Assembly: GCF_001908375.1 (NCBI RefSeq)
Contig: NZ_CP017244.1
Coordinates: 2,170,001-2,234,000, forward strand
From: Rhizobium etli 8C-3
Lineage (GTDB): Bacteria > Pseudomonadota > Alphaproteobacteria > Rhizobiales > Rhizobiaceae
Direction of reading: 5' to 3'
Length of the DNA: 64,000 nt
A model generated the notes under the pieces. That model did not search any database, was not told where the DNA came from, and saw only the letters and a program-made list of their open reading frames with translations. Position numbers and translations under genes: made by a program. This document shows positions 1 to 8,384 of this stretch, one piece after another; the stretch's first letter is position 1, and each line of letters opens with the position of its first letter.

Positions 1-468
1 AATCAATTCTCGGCTTGGGACTTTGGCTGCGGGAAGGTCTTTACCATCTGCTTCATAAAGAACAATGCCGTCGCGCCTTATATCGGAGAAGAAGTAACGG
101 CCCTGATGCAAAGCGTCCCCTACCTCACGTCGCGAATGGATGATCGGCGTAACGGGTGTCTTGATGCCGCGGTCGCGTATCAGCCGGTCCTTGGCGGCAT
201 ACCAATATTCGGGATCGGCCAGCTTCTTCGTGCTGACGATGATCAGAATGTCGTAGTCCGAGCGGTAGCCCTTGGCAGTGTGTGGTTCATCAACCCAGGT
301 TCCGCGGGCGTAAGATCCAAAGAGGATGATCTTCCAGATACGGCCCTTCTTCTTGAACTCCGCCTCCGCACCCTTCAACGCGTTCTCGAATTCTTCGTGA
401 ATGATCTCGACAACACGCGCCAGTTCGCGCTGCTTCTTCTCCGGCAGATGATCGAGGCTCGATTTCAT
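1..468 (-). CDS. Nucleotidyltransferase (MNT) / HEPN-type protein, 3' end cut by window
   Basis: Reading down from ATG at 468, the frame stays open to base 1, so the C-terminus lies outside the window. The protein begins MKSSLDHLPEKKQRELA, then carries the polymerase-beta-type nucleotidyltransferase motif GSYARG followed about 15 residues later by SDYDILIIVS (the GS-x-D-x-D metal site). In rhizobia such an N-terminal domain is usually fused to a C-terminal HEPN domain; the visible part (about 156 residues, ending near DGIVLYEADGKDL) fits the linker of such fusions, but the HEPN part itself is not visible. MNT/HEPN proteins occur as toxin-antitoxin pairs and as fused proteins of uncertain role. 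A GGGAG stretch lies about 12 bases upstream of the chosen start. Confidence 0.75.
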   Translation of the reverse strand, partial: MKSSLDHLPEKKQRELARVVEIIHEEFENALKGAEAEFKKKGRIWKIILFGSYARGTWVDEPHTAKGYRSDYDILIIVSTKKLADPEYWYAAKDRLIRDRGIKTPVTPIIHSRREVGDALHQGRYFFSDIRRDGIVLYEADGKDLPAAKVPSRELI

Positions 469-1036
469 CAAGGGCAAAAACTCCCGTTGAATCACTTCCT
501 TAGCGCATCGACTGACCTGCGCGCCACTGCAATTTCTGAAGGGAAATGGCATTAATCTGACCGGCTCGTGATTTTCCAGTCGCTTGAGGTGTGCGTGTAC
601 GATCGCCGATCTTCTCAGACATCTGCTCATGCAGTCTCTACGCCTTGCCCATTCTCTTCACACCAGCACAGGCTGTCGTCGCAACAGAGAAAGAGAAGGA
701 ACCAACCATTCCGGCCGTTCTCCAACAATTGCCGACTTCAGGTAGGCCGCAGCTTTCGCTGAATATCACTTCGTGTTGAAATCTTCATCCGCATTGTCCC
801 CACCGCCTGAGTTATGCCCCAAGGAAAACTGGGGACACCGTATTTCAACTTCTCGCACGCACGGGCGGGAGCGAAAGTATAAGCGTCGGCTGGATTGTCT
901 CAGGTTCCAGAGCCGGGCGGGAACTTTTGGTCGAAAGCAGCGTTTTCTTACTGTCACCGAACTCGACCAAGTCGATGACATTCATGGGGCTCGCCGACAT
1001 GACAGGAGGCGAGCTCCTTCCGTTTCCGCGGTTTGC
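469..1036. other. Intergenic stretch, no confident gene
   Basis: No frame here has a convincing start, ribosome-binding site and recognisable product. One plus-strand frame is open from about 780 to the TAG at 1038-1040 and reads like protein (TGDTVFQLLARTGGSES, later PNSTKSMTFMGLADMTGG), but it lacks an upstream start codon and I do not recognise it; it may be a gene remnant. The stretch separates two minus-strand genes and must hold whatever promoter drives the nucleotidyltransferase. Confidence 0.5.
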
Positions 1037-1960
1037 TTAGAAATAGATCGACATCACCAGGTCCTGGTCGAAATCCCCGAAGCCCTTGCCAAAAATGTTC
1101 ATGCCGCCCGGATTGTCGGCCTTTTCGTCAATGCCGATGCGAAAGCGAATGGAATGATGATCGGCAATGCCGAGCGAGCCGATCGTCTGTGTCGAGACCA
1201 TCGCGCCATCAATCCAGGTTCCCTTGTCGTCGATCGTCCACGTCTTGAGCTTGCCGTACTGCGAGCCGCTGAGTTTCCACCAGGCGGGCGAGTACATGCC
1301 GCGCCGGTCGCCGAAATCGCCCGGGGACGTCCAGTGGCCGGCCTTGATGCCATTCACCCAGATCGAGATGTCGGATGGCCAGTTGGCGTTGGTCGCCGGC
1401 GTCTCGGAGCTGAGCTCCGCCGAAAACTCGACCTTGCGGATCTTTCGGCCCGTGACCTTGGCATTGTTCGGAAATTTGTACTCCACATAGCCGCGGGTGA
1501 ACCACAAAAGCGCGGCCTGCATGCGTTGCGGGTCAAGGAAGACTTCCTGCACGTCGAGCATTCCGATGACATTGTTGACCGAGCAGAGCCCGCAGGGCGC
1601 CTCCACTTCGAACTCTGTGAAAAGCCCGATCGGCATGCTGACGGTAACGACATCTTCAGAAGACTTTGTGCCGCTGGCGTCGAAGCGGATCAGAATTTCA
1701 TCGTAGATGCAGGAGCAGACCTTCTGATTACCCTTCGTCGCCTTCATCGTCTGCGTCTGGATCAGCCCCGCCTGTTCCAGCGCCTTCAAGTTGGTCGCCG
1801 CCGTCGATTGCGGCAAGCCCATGTGTGCGGCGATGTCGTTCACATTCAAGGGGCCCTTCTGGCGCAGCAGGTTGAGGATCTCGATACGCGTCGCTGAACC
1901 GAGGGCGTGGACGACTTCGGCATCCTTCATCGGATCGACGGTTAGAAGCTTAGTCTCCAT
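1037..1960 (-). CDS. ArsR-type winged-helix regulator with C-terminal sensor domain
   Basis: This 307-residue protein starts with a winged helix (residues about 12-75, including SATRIEILNLLRQKGPLNV and the recognition region MGLPQSTAATNLKALEQAG), as in ArsR/HTH_20 regulators. The rest is a beta-rich domain of about 220 residues with a cysteine cluster (CSC near residue 82, CGLC near 121), unlike short metal-sensing ArsR proteins. Similar long ArsR proteins accompany arabinofuranosidase and sugar ABC genes, so the C-terminal half probably senses a sugar. It is the last gene downstream of the arabinose-oligosaccharide operon and probably controls it; binding was not shown. The preceding permease stops 165 bases upstream, so it may have its own promoter. 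Confidence 0.75.
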   Translation of the reverse strand: METKLLTVDPMKDAEVVHALGSATRIEILNLLRQKGPLNVNDIAAHMGLPQSTAATNLKALEQAGLIQTQTMKATKGNQKVCSCIYDEILIRFDASGTKSSEDVVTVSMPIGLFTEFEVEAPCGLCSVNNVIGMLDVQEVFLDPQRMQAALLWFTRGYVEYKFPNNAKVTGRKIRKVEFSAELSSETPATNANWPSDISIWVNGIKAGHWTSPGDFGDRRGMYSPAWWKLSGSQYGKLKTWTIDDKGTWIDGAMVSTQTIGSLGIADHHSIRFRIGIDEKADNPGGMNIFGKGFGDFDQDLVMSIYF

Positions 1961-2124
1961 GCTCTACTACCGGTTCTCCAGTCTTTCTCGGCTCTACTTC
2001 GCTGATAACATGCGGGCGTTGCCGGTGTCGCCGCCTTTTCTATAAGTGCCGGCCCGCGCGTCGGGAGAGCTGTCGCGGACCGGCTGGGCCTTCTCACCTC
2101 GGCCCGAAAGGTGTTCTTCATTGC

Positions 2125-2949
2125 CTACCCCTTGATGCCGGAAGACAGCATCAGCGCCTGCGTTACGCGTTTCTGGAAGAGCAGATAGGCAACTGCGACG
2201 GGCATGGCGGCGAGAATCGCGACGGCCATGTCACGTGCGTATTTGACCCCGAAGGCATCACTGATCTGGGTAATACCGACGGTGACCGTCATCATGTCCT
2301 CCGAACTAGTGACAAGGAAGGGCCATAGGAAGGCATTCCAGGCCATGATGTAGGTGATGATCGCAAGTGCCGTGGTAATTCCCCAGTTCAGCGGCAGATA
2401 GAGCCTGAAGAGGATCTGGAATTCCCCGCAACCGTCGAGCTTTGCCGCTTCGCGCAGTTCCTTTGGAACGGAATCGAAGAACTGCTTGTAGACTATGACG
2501 ACCACCGGAACGATCAATTGCGGCAGGATGATGCCGCCCCAGGTATTGATCAGGCCGAGTCGGTGCATGAGGACGAACTGCGATACCACAAGAGCCTGCG
2601 ACGGCACCATGAAGCTCGCTAGGATGATGCCATAGAGCAGTTTGCGGCCTGGAAAGATGATCTGCGACAGCGCATAGGCGCACATCACGCTGATCACGAT
2701 CACGACGATCGTCACGGTGACCGAGGTCACGATCGAATTCATGTACCAGGTGGCGAGATTGGTATTGAAAAGTGCAAAGTAATAGGCCGAGAAGTTGAAG
2801 ACGTCCGGGATGAAGGTCGTTTTCGATACCACCTCCTGCTCCGGTTTGACCGATGTGACGACCGCCCAATAAATCGGGAATGCCCACATGCAGGCGATCA
2901 GGAGGGTCAGGATGAGGAAAAGCACGTTGCCGATAGACTTGCCGGGCAT
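2125..2949 (-). CDS. Sugar ABC transporter permease (MalG/AraQ type)
   Basis: This inner-membrane permease of 274 residues is a typical MalG-family size, with about six membrane segments and the EAA loop (ELREAAKLDGCGEFQIL) that docks the ATPase. It starts with MPGKSIGNVLFLILTLL, a membrane segment right at the N-terminus. It follows the partner permease by only three bases, so the two are translationally linked. With the partner permease, the binding protein and the ATPase upstream it forms a complete CUT1 importer. The GH51 arabinofuranosidase at the head of the operon points to arabinose-containing oligosaccharides as cargo; that is an inference from context. Confidence 0.9.
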   Translation of the reverse strand: MPGKSIGNVLFLILTLLIACMWAFPIYWAVVTSVKPEQEVVSKTTFIPDVFNFSAYYFALFNTNLATWYMNSIVTSVTVTIVVIVISVMCAYALSQIIFPGRKLLYGIILASFMVPSQALVVSQFVLMHRLGLINTWGGIILPQLIVPVVVIVYKQFFDSVPKELREAAKLDGCGEFQILFRLYLPLNWGITTALAIITYIMAWNAFLWPFLVTSSEDMMTVTVGITQISDAFGVKYARDMAVAILAAMPVAVAYLLFQKRVTQALMLSSGIKG

Positions 2950-2952
2950 GTG

Positions 2953-3831
2953 TCAGCGCTCCCTTACGCGCAGAAGCTGGTATTGCAGCACGGAAACGAC
3001 GACGATAATCAGGAAGAGCATGACGGCGACCGCCGAGCCGACACCACCATGATTGAGGCGGAAGGCCTCGCGGTAAACGAGCTGCAGCAGCACATAGGTC
3101 GAGTTGAACGGTCCGCCTTCGGTCATCAGGTAGACCTGGTCGAAAATCTTCAGCTGCAGGATGAGCTGGAGCGTGAGAACGAGCGCCGTGACCGGCCAGA
3201 TCAGCGGCCAGGTGATGCGGCGGAAGCACTGGAGGCGCGTCGCGCCGTCGAGCATCGCAGCCTCATAATAATCCTGCGGAATATTGCGCAGCCCGGCGAT
3301 GAAGAGCAAAAGGTTGAAGCCGTTCGTCCACCAGACCGTGACGAGGGCCACCATCGGCATGGCCCAGACGGGATCACGGAAAACACTGATGCGCTTGCCG
3401 GTGAAGAATTCGATCATGTATTGCGCAATGCCGAACTGCTGGTCGAGTACCCATTGCCATATCTGGGTCACGACAGACACCGGCAGGATATAGGGGATGA
3501 AGAAAAGCACGAGTATCAGGCTCTGCAGCCAACCCTTCAGCCGCACGACCATCAGCGCCAGACCAAGGCCGATCAGCGTGTTCGGGATGACGGTCAACAA
3601 GACGAAATAGCCGGTGTTCCATACCGAGGTATAGAAGAGCTTCTGGCCGAAGAGCTTTACATAGTTGCCGAAACCCACCCATTGCCCCACGCCGATCAGC
3701 GGCGCGTCGGTGAAGCTCAGGGCAAACATCTTGTAGACCGGGTAGGCAAACACGACCAGATAGGCGGTCACAAACGGCGCAATCATGATGATCGCCGTCA
3801 GCGTCTTGCCTCGTCTTTCACTGCTGAACAC
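2953..3831 (-). CDS. Sugar ABC transporter permease (MalF/AraP type)
   Basis: The protein has 292 residues with about six membrane segments and an EAA loop (YYEAAMLDGATRLQCFRRI). The start is GTG at 3831 (MFSSERRGKTLTAI), chosen because AAGGAGA lies seven bases upstream. It is the first permease of a CUT1 importer: its stop is three bases from the start of the second permease, while a 55-base gap with a strong hairpin separates it from the binding-protein gene upstream. The short N-terminus without a periplasmic loop insertion is as in UgpA/AraP rather than enteric MalF. Confidence 0.9.
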   Translation of the reverse strand: MFSSERRGKTLTAIIMIAPFVTAYLVVFAYPVYKMFALSFTDAPLIGVGQWVGFGNYVKLFGQKLFYTSVWNTGYFVLLTVIPNTLIGLGLALMVVRLKGWLQSLILVLFFIPYILPVSVVTQIWQWVLDQQFGIAQYMIEFFTGKRISVFRDPVWAMPMVALVTVWWTNGFNLLLFIAGLRNIPQDYYEAAMLDGATRLQCFRRITWPLIWPVTALVLTLQLILQLKIFDQVYLMTEGGPFNSTYVLLQLVYREAFRLNHGGVGSAVAVMLFLIIVVVSVLQYQLLRVRER

Positions 3832-3854
3832 TAAGCATCTCCTTCAAGCGAGGT

Positions 3855-3880
3855 GCCGGCCGAAGGTCGCTCCGGCCGGC
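3855..3880 (-). repeat. Intra-operon hairpin between binding-protein and permease genes
   Basis: A perfect 8-base-pair GC-only stem (GCCGGCCG at 3855-3862, CGGCCGGC at 3873-3880) encloses a 10-base loop. It begins just after the binding-protein stop and ends before the permease ribosome-binding site. No T-run follows, so it is more likely an mRNA stabilising or attenuating element than a full terminator. Such elements let a binding protein be made in excess over membrane subunits. Confidence 0.6.
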
Positions 3881-3886
3881 GAATTC

Positions 3887-5155
3887 TCACATCTGGCTCT
3901 TCAGCTCTTCGCGCATCTGCTCGATCGCGTCTTCCGGCTCGAGCTGCCCGTTCAAGGCCGGAACCACGAAGTTCTGCGTCGCTTCGTAGATGGGACCTGC
4001 GACGCCTGCGAGTTTGGAGACCGGATCGAAGACTGCCGTATCTGCGAGCTTCGCATAGGTCGCATTCGGCTGCATTTCCGTGAATTCCTTGCTGTCGGTC
4101 ACGGGCTTGTAGGCCGGAATGTGACCGGCGCTCGCCCAGGAGATGCTGTGCTCGTTCATCCAGTTGATGATCTCGAGGACGATCTTCACCTTCTCCGGAG
4201 CGATCGGTTTGGCATCGCTATTGGGGATCGCGAAGGAGTGCGAGTCCGCCCACGTCGCCTGTTTGCCCATCAGGTTCGGGATTTCGATGGCACCCCATTC
4301 GAAACCGAGATTGCCGTTCTTCTGCAGGTCGACCATGGTCGGCACTTCCCAGACGCCGTTGATATGCATGGCGGCCTTGCCAGAGGTGAAAAGCGCAATC
4401 GAGGCTTCATACGAAATCAGCTTGGGCGAATAGCCGGTCGTGACCCAGTTTGCCATGGTCTGCAGCGCCTTGGCGCCGGCATCGCCGGGCAGGATCTCGT
4501 CTGCATCGATGAACTTGGCGCCCTGCTGTGAAAGCAGAGTATAAAAAACGCGCCACATCGAGCCGCCTTCGTCAGTGTGCAGCGACAACGGATACTCGAC
4601 CTTGCCGGTCGCCTTGATCTTCTCGAGCGCGGCGTTGAAATTGTCGAGCCCGTCGAGACCCTTGGGCAGACCGTCGTCGCCCAGAAGCCCGGCCTCTTTC
4701 AAAATCGTCTTGTTGTAGTAAAGGACGATCGAATGAACGTCGAAGGGAATGCCATAGACCTTGTTGTCAAAAGTCGCCTGCTTCCAGGCCGCATCGACGT
4801 AATTTTCCTTCTTGATTCCGGCGGAAGCGAGCTCTTCATCGGAAAACGGCCGCAAGATTCCGGTCGGAACGGCGAGCGGATAACGCGACATATGATAGGT
4901 CATGATGTCGGGCTGCTGGCCGACGGCAGCCGATGTCTGAACCTTGGTATAGAAGGGAACGCCCCATTCGAGCGTCGTCGCGTTGATCTTGATGTCCGGG
5001 TGGGTATCGTTGAACTCCTTGATGAGCGCCTTCATGCGGATACCGTCACCACCGCTTAAGAAATCCCACCAGGTAATATCGGTCTGTGCGAATGCCGCGG
5101 CCGGGGGCAGCAATGCGATTGCCGCCGAAACGGCCAGTTTCAATAGCTTTTTCAC
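3887..5155 (-). CDS. Periplasmic sugar-binding protein of CUT1 ABC importer
   Basis: The 422-residue precursor has a clear Sec signal (MKKLLKLAVSAAIALL, cleavage likely after AAAFAQ) and then TDITWWDFLSGGDG, the usual opening of family 1 extracellular solute-binding proteins. The start is GTG at 5155, with AGGAGG about eight bases upstream. It delivers oligosaccharide to the two permeases downstream. The gene is followed by a hairpin that may raise its expression relative to the permeases. Arabinose-oligosaccharide specificity is inferred from the arabinofuranosidase in the same operon; the binding-site residues do not tell me the sugar. Confidence 0.9.
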   Translation of the reverse strand: MKKLLKLAVSAAIALLPPAAAFAQTDITWWDFLSGGDGIRMKALIKEFNDTHPDIKINATTLEWGVPFYTKVQTSAAVGQQPDIMTYHMSRYPLAVPTGILRPFSDEELASAGIKKENYVDAAWKQATFDNKVYGIPFDVHSIVLYYNKTILKEAGLLGDDGLPKGLDGLDNFNAALEKIKATGKVEYPLSLHTDEGGSMWRVFYTLLSQQGAKFIDADEILPGDAGAKALQTMANWVTTGYSPKLISYEASIALFTSGKAAMHINGVWEVPTMVDLQKNGNLGFEWGAIEIPNLMGKQATWADSHSFAIPNSDAKPIAPEKVKIVLEIINWMNEHSISWASAGHIPAYKPVTDSKEFTEMQPNATYAKLADTAVFDPVSKLAGVAGPIYEATQNFVVPALNGQLEPEDAIEQMREELKSQM

Positions 5156-5292
5156 GTCGGTTCCTCCTCGATAAATTCATGGGTTGTGACAATCCCCTCG
5201 GGAACGGTCCTGGCTGCAAGCCCCCTCCTGGGCCGGCATCCTCATCCTGCATTCACTTCCGAAATCCGGGCTAGACGCCCAAACTCCAGGCA

Positions 5293-6378
5293 TCAGCTGA
5301 GCCTCCTGCCTTCGCTGTCGAAGGCCAGCATTTCAGGCACCCTCAGAGAAAGATTGATCTTTTCCTTGGGCTGCGGGCGGCTGTCGCGGCACTCGACCGT
5401 CATTTCCGCGCCACTTACAGTCAGAATGTGCAGATAGCCGGTGCCTCCGAGCTCCTCGGTGAACTCGGCCACGGCCGGAAGCGTCACAGTGCCTTCACTT
5501 GCCCCAAGCCCGATATGCTCCGGACGGACACCGACATGGACGGATGCGCCGGCAGCAGCACCCCTTCGCACCGGCAGATCGAATGGCTGGCCGGGCGCGT
5601 CTTCAAGCTCGACCCGCAAAGAGCCTGACCCCGCATTTACGACTTTTGCCTTCAGAAAGTTCATTCCCGGCGAGCCGATGAAGCCTGCGACAAACATGTT
5701 TTGCGGATCGCGATAGAGCTTGAGCGGCGCACCGACCTGCTGGACGACGCCTCCTTTGAGCACGACGATCTTGTCGGCAAGCGTCATCGCCTCCACCTGA
5801 TCATGCGTGACATAAACCATGGTCGCGCCGATCTGCCGGTGCAGCCGGGCGATCTCCATGCGCATCTTTACGCGCAGTTCGGCGTCGAGGTTCGACAGCG
5901 GCTCATCAAACAGGAAGACGCGCGGCTCGCGCACGATTGCCCGGCCGATCGCCACGCGCTGGCGCTGGCCGCCGGAAAGCTGGCTTGGCTTGTGGTCCAG
6001 ATAGTCTCCCAGACGCAGAATGTCGGCGGCCGCCTTGACCTTCTGCTGGATCTCCGCTTTCGGCCGACGGGCGATCGACAGGCTGAACGCCATGTTTTCG
6101 AAAACGGACAGATGTGGATAAAGCGCATAGGACTGGAAGACCATCGCCACGCCGCGCTTGGAGGCTTCCCTGTGCGTCACGTCGTCGTTCTCGATGCGGA
6201 TTTGCCCGCCGCTCGTCTCCTCCAGCCCCGCAATCATTCTGAGCAGCGTCGACTTTCCGCAGCCCGAGGGACCGACAAAGACGGCGAACTCGCCCTGTTC
6301 GATCTCGATATCGACGCCATGAATGACCTTGAACGAACCGAACGACTTGCTGACATTCGTCAGCTTGATACCAGACAT
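5293..6378 (-). CDS. ABC transporter ATPase, MalK/UgpC/MsmX type
   Basis: The 361-residue cytoplasmic ATPase has Walker [10 protein letters not shown] at residues 36-44, the LSGGQ signature near residue 135, Walker B (VFLFDEP) shortly after, and the C-terminal OB-fold regulatory domain ([12 protein letters not shown]) typical of CUT1 ATPases. It energises the permease pair of the same operon. Unusually it lies ahead of the binding-protein gene and behind the arabinofuranosidase. GGGAGGG is seven bases upstream of ATG. The TOBE domain may also contact regulators, as in MalK, but nothing here shows that. Confidence 0.93.
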   Translation of the reverse strand: MSGIKLTNVSKSFGSFKVIHGVDIEIEQGEFAVFVGPSGCGKSTLLRMIAGLEETSGGQIRIENDDVTHREASKRGVAMVFQSYALYPHLSVFENMAFSLSIARRPKAEIQQKVKAAADILRLGDYLDHKPSQLSGGQRQRVAIGRAIVREPRVFLFDEPLSNLDAELRVKMRMEIARLHRQIGATMVYVTHDQVEAMTLADKIVVLKGGVVQQVGAPLKLYRDPQNMFVAGFIGSPGMNFLKAKVVNAGSGSLRVELEDAPGQPFDLPVRRGAAAGASVHVGVRPEHIGLGASEGTVTLPAVAEFTEELGGTGYLHILTVSGAEMTVECRDSRPQPKEKINLSLRVPEMLAFDSEGRRLS

Positions 6379-6404
6379 GCACCCTCCCGATTGTCGTTTT
6401 CAAC

Positions 6405-6426
6405 GGGGCGGCTCCTCCGCCGCCCC
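6405..6426 (-). repeat. Hairpin between arabinofuranosidase and ABC genes
   Basis: A perfect 8-base-pair stem (GGGGCGGC at 6405-6412, GCCGCCCC at 6419-6426) with a 6-base loop lies just downstream of the arabinofuranosidase stop. On the transcribed minus strand the loop reads GGAGGA, which resembles a ribosome-binding site and would be held in the loop. There is no T-run. It may be a processing or partial-termination site that sets enzyme and transporter levels separately. Confidence 0.55.
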
Positions 6427-6439
6427 AATGGCAATCAGT

Positions 6440-7960
6440 TCACGCCGAGGCGACAGACAGCAGTATGAAATGATAGGATTTTGCCGGCAGGGCCCCGATG
6501 AGCGCACCCTCGTCGGTGATGGAAAGACCCGCGCCCGGCTTTGGGACGATGCGCTCCTGGTTCTCGACCGAGTTCCTGGCTTTCAGATCCTCGCCGGTCA
6601 TGACGTGATGCTGCATGATCTTGAGACCCTTGAAGCCCTGCAGGTCGACGCTGAAGTCCAACGCCTCGTCAAGGCTGCGGTTGATTGCAAAGAGCGCTAT
6701 CGTCCTGCCGTCGTCGTGCAGCACCGCCGACAGATCGAGATAGGGCACGTCCTGGGCGACCTCGCAGTCGTAAGTCGGGCCGAATGACGACACCGTCAGC
6801 GCCGTGCCGCGACCGTATTTCGAGGCAAATTGCAGCGGATAATAGATCGACTGGCGCCATGCCGGACCGCCGGCCTTGGTGAGGATGGGCGCAATCACAT
6901 TGACGAGCTGCGCCATGCAGGCGATCTTGACCCGGTCGGAGCGGCGGATGAAGACATTGATCAGCGAAGCGACGAAGATCGCATCCTCGAGATTATAGAG
7001 CTCTTCGAGGAGCGGCGGCGCTTCCGGCCAGTCCCAGCTCGCGATACGCTCGCCGTCTTCCTTGCGGTCGTGGTACCAGACGTTCCATTCATCGAAGCAG
7101 ATCTTCACGTCGCGCTTCGACCGCTTCTTCGCCTTGATGTAGTCGATGACGCCGCCGATGGTGACGATATAGCGATCGAGCTCGATCGCCTTGGCATAAT
7201 AGTTCAGCGTGTCGTTTTCTTCGTTGCCGAAGTACTTGTGCAACGAGATGTAGTCGACGCTGTCATAGCTGGCTTCGAGAACCGTCGCCTCCCATTCGGG
7301 ATAACTCTTCATCTTGTCGTTGGACGAGCCGCAGACAACCGTTTCCAAGGTCTTGTCGAAGTATTTGAAGGCCTTGCTGACTTCGTTGGCGAGGTGGCCA
7401 TATTCGGCAGCGCTCTTGTGGCCGACCTGCCAGGGGCCGTCCATCTCGTTTCCGAGGCACCAGATGCGGACATTGTGCGGATCCTTGTAGCCGTGGCTGG
7501 CGCGAAGGTCGCTCCAGTAGGTTCCGCCCGGATGATTGCAGTATTCGAGGAAGTTGCGGGCATCGTTCAGCCCGCGCGAGCCGAGATTCATGGCAAGCAT
7601 CATCTCGGTGTTGGCAAGCTTCGACCAGTCGGCGAATTCATTGATGCCCATCTGGTTGGTTTCACGTGTGCGCCACGCAAGATCAAGCCGGGTCGGACGC
7701 TGGTCCCGCGGGCCGATACCGTCTTCCCAATGATAGGCCGAGACGAAATTGCCGCCCGGATAACGCACGATCGGCATATCCAGGTCGCGTACCATATCAA
7801 GAACATCGGTTCGAAAGCCGTCCTTGTCCGCCTTGGCATGGCCCGGTTCGTAGATGCCGGTGTAAACTGCGCGGCCCATGTGCTCGAGGAAGGAGCCATA
7901 GACCCGCTTGTCGACGGCCGAAATCGTGAATTCCCGGTTTAGGGTGGCTTTTGCCCGCAT
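6440..7960 (-). CDS. abfA: Alpha-L-arabinofuranosidase, GH51
   Basis: The 506-residue protein has no signal peptide, so it acts in the cytoplasm on imported arabinose oligosaccharides, releasing L-arabinose. The two GH51 catalytic glutamates are visible: acid/base in CLGNEMDGPW (E172) and nucleophile in CFDEWNVWYH (E291). The N-terminal pattern (GSFLEHMGRAVYTGIY and MPIVRYPGGNFVSAYHWEDGIG) is characteristic, and the length matches bacterial AbfA. It heads the minus-strand operon; GAGGAA precedes ATG at 7960. No arabinose isomerase or dehydrogenase genes lie in the window, so arabinose catabolism must be encoded elsewhere. Confidence 0.93.
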   Translation of the reverse strand: MRAKATLNREFTISAVDKRVYGSFLEHMGRAVYTGIYEPGHAKADKDGFRTDVLDMVRDLDMPIVRYPGGNFVSAYHWEDGIGPRDQRPTRLDLAWRTRETNQMGINEFADWSKLANTEMMLAMNLGSRGLNDARNFLEYCNHPGGTYWSDLRASHGYKDPHNVRIWCLGNEMDGPWQVGHKSAAEYGHLANEVSKAFKYFDKTLETVVCGSSNDKMKSYPEWEATVLEASYDSVDYISLHKYFGNEENDTLNYYAKAIELDRYIVTIGGVIDYIKAKKRSKRDVKICFDEWNVWYHDRKEDGERIASWDWPEAPPLLEELYNLEDAIFVASLINVFIRRSDRVKIACMAQLVNVIAPILTKAGGPAWRQSIYYPLQFASKYGRGTALTVSSFGPTYDCEVAQDVPYLDLSAVLHDDGRTIALFAINRSLDEALDFSVDLQGFKGLKIMQHHVMTGEDLKARNSVENQERIVPKPGAGLSITDEGALIGALPAKSYHFILLSVASA

Positions 7961-8384
7961 GGATGTTCCTCGTTATTGAATCTGATTTTTCCGCAAGCTA
8001 GACTCGGAAATTTTTTATTTCAAGGATTTTGTTTTATATCAAAAAATCAGTTTCATATAACCGGCCTGGGTTGATGGGGCACGGTTGGATGCGTGAGTCT
8101 TAACACTGTTTCAGGCTGTGAATTTTTGCCTCGCGTTTCCTGGACGTCTGCGCGTTTCAGCTTTGCATCCGCTCGCCGTCGACCGCCCCAATCCCTATTG
8201 AGGATGCTGCTGTGGCGTGACATTGGCCTCAGAAACTGCGATTATGAGCACCCGATCGAGAACGGTCACCAACGACAATCCAAGGCCAGGGAACGCCCTG
8301 CATGTTCTGGTCGTTTCCTCGTCACTTCTTCGGCGGCGGGGCGGCCGTTGCCGGCTTCCGTTTAACAACGATCGTCAACAGGAA
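7961..8384. promoter_or_regulatory. Divergent promoter region abfA / kup with direct repeats
   Basis: This 424-base region must carry the promoters of the arabinofuranosidase operon (leftward) and of kup (rightward). An AT-rich core at about 8010-8060 contains two direct repeats, GTTTTATAT (8031-8039) and GTTTCATAT (8050-8058), 19 bases apart, which are candidate binding sites for the operon's ArsR-type regulator. I saw no riboswitch or small gene in the GC-rich part near kup. Confidence 0.4.

Noticed and set aside
780..1040. Protein-like open frame (TGDTVFQLLARTGG...) before the ArsR gene
   Set aside because: No in-frame start codon or ribosome-binding site and no family recognised; kept only as a note in the intergenic entry.
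773..1897. 374-codon plus-strand frame over the ArsR gene
   Set aside because: It mirrors the minus-strand regulator, whose product has recognisable domains; the plus-strand translation is basic and unlike any protein.
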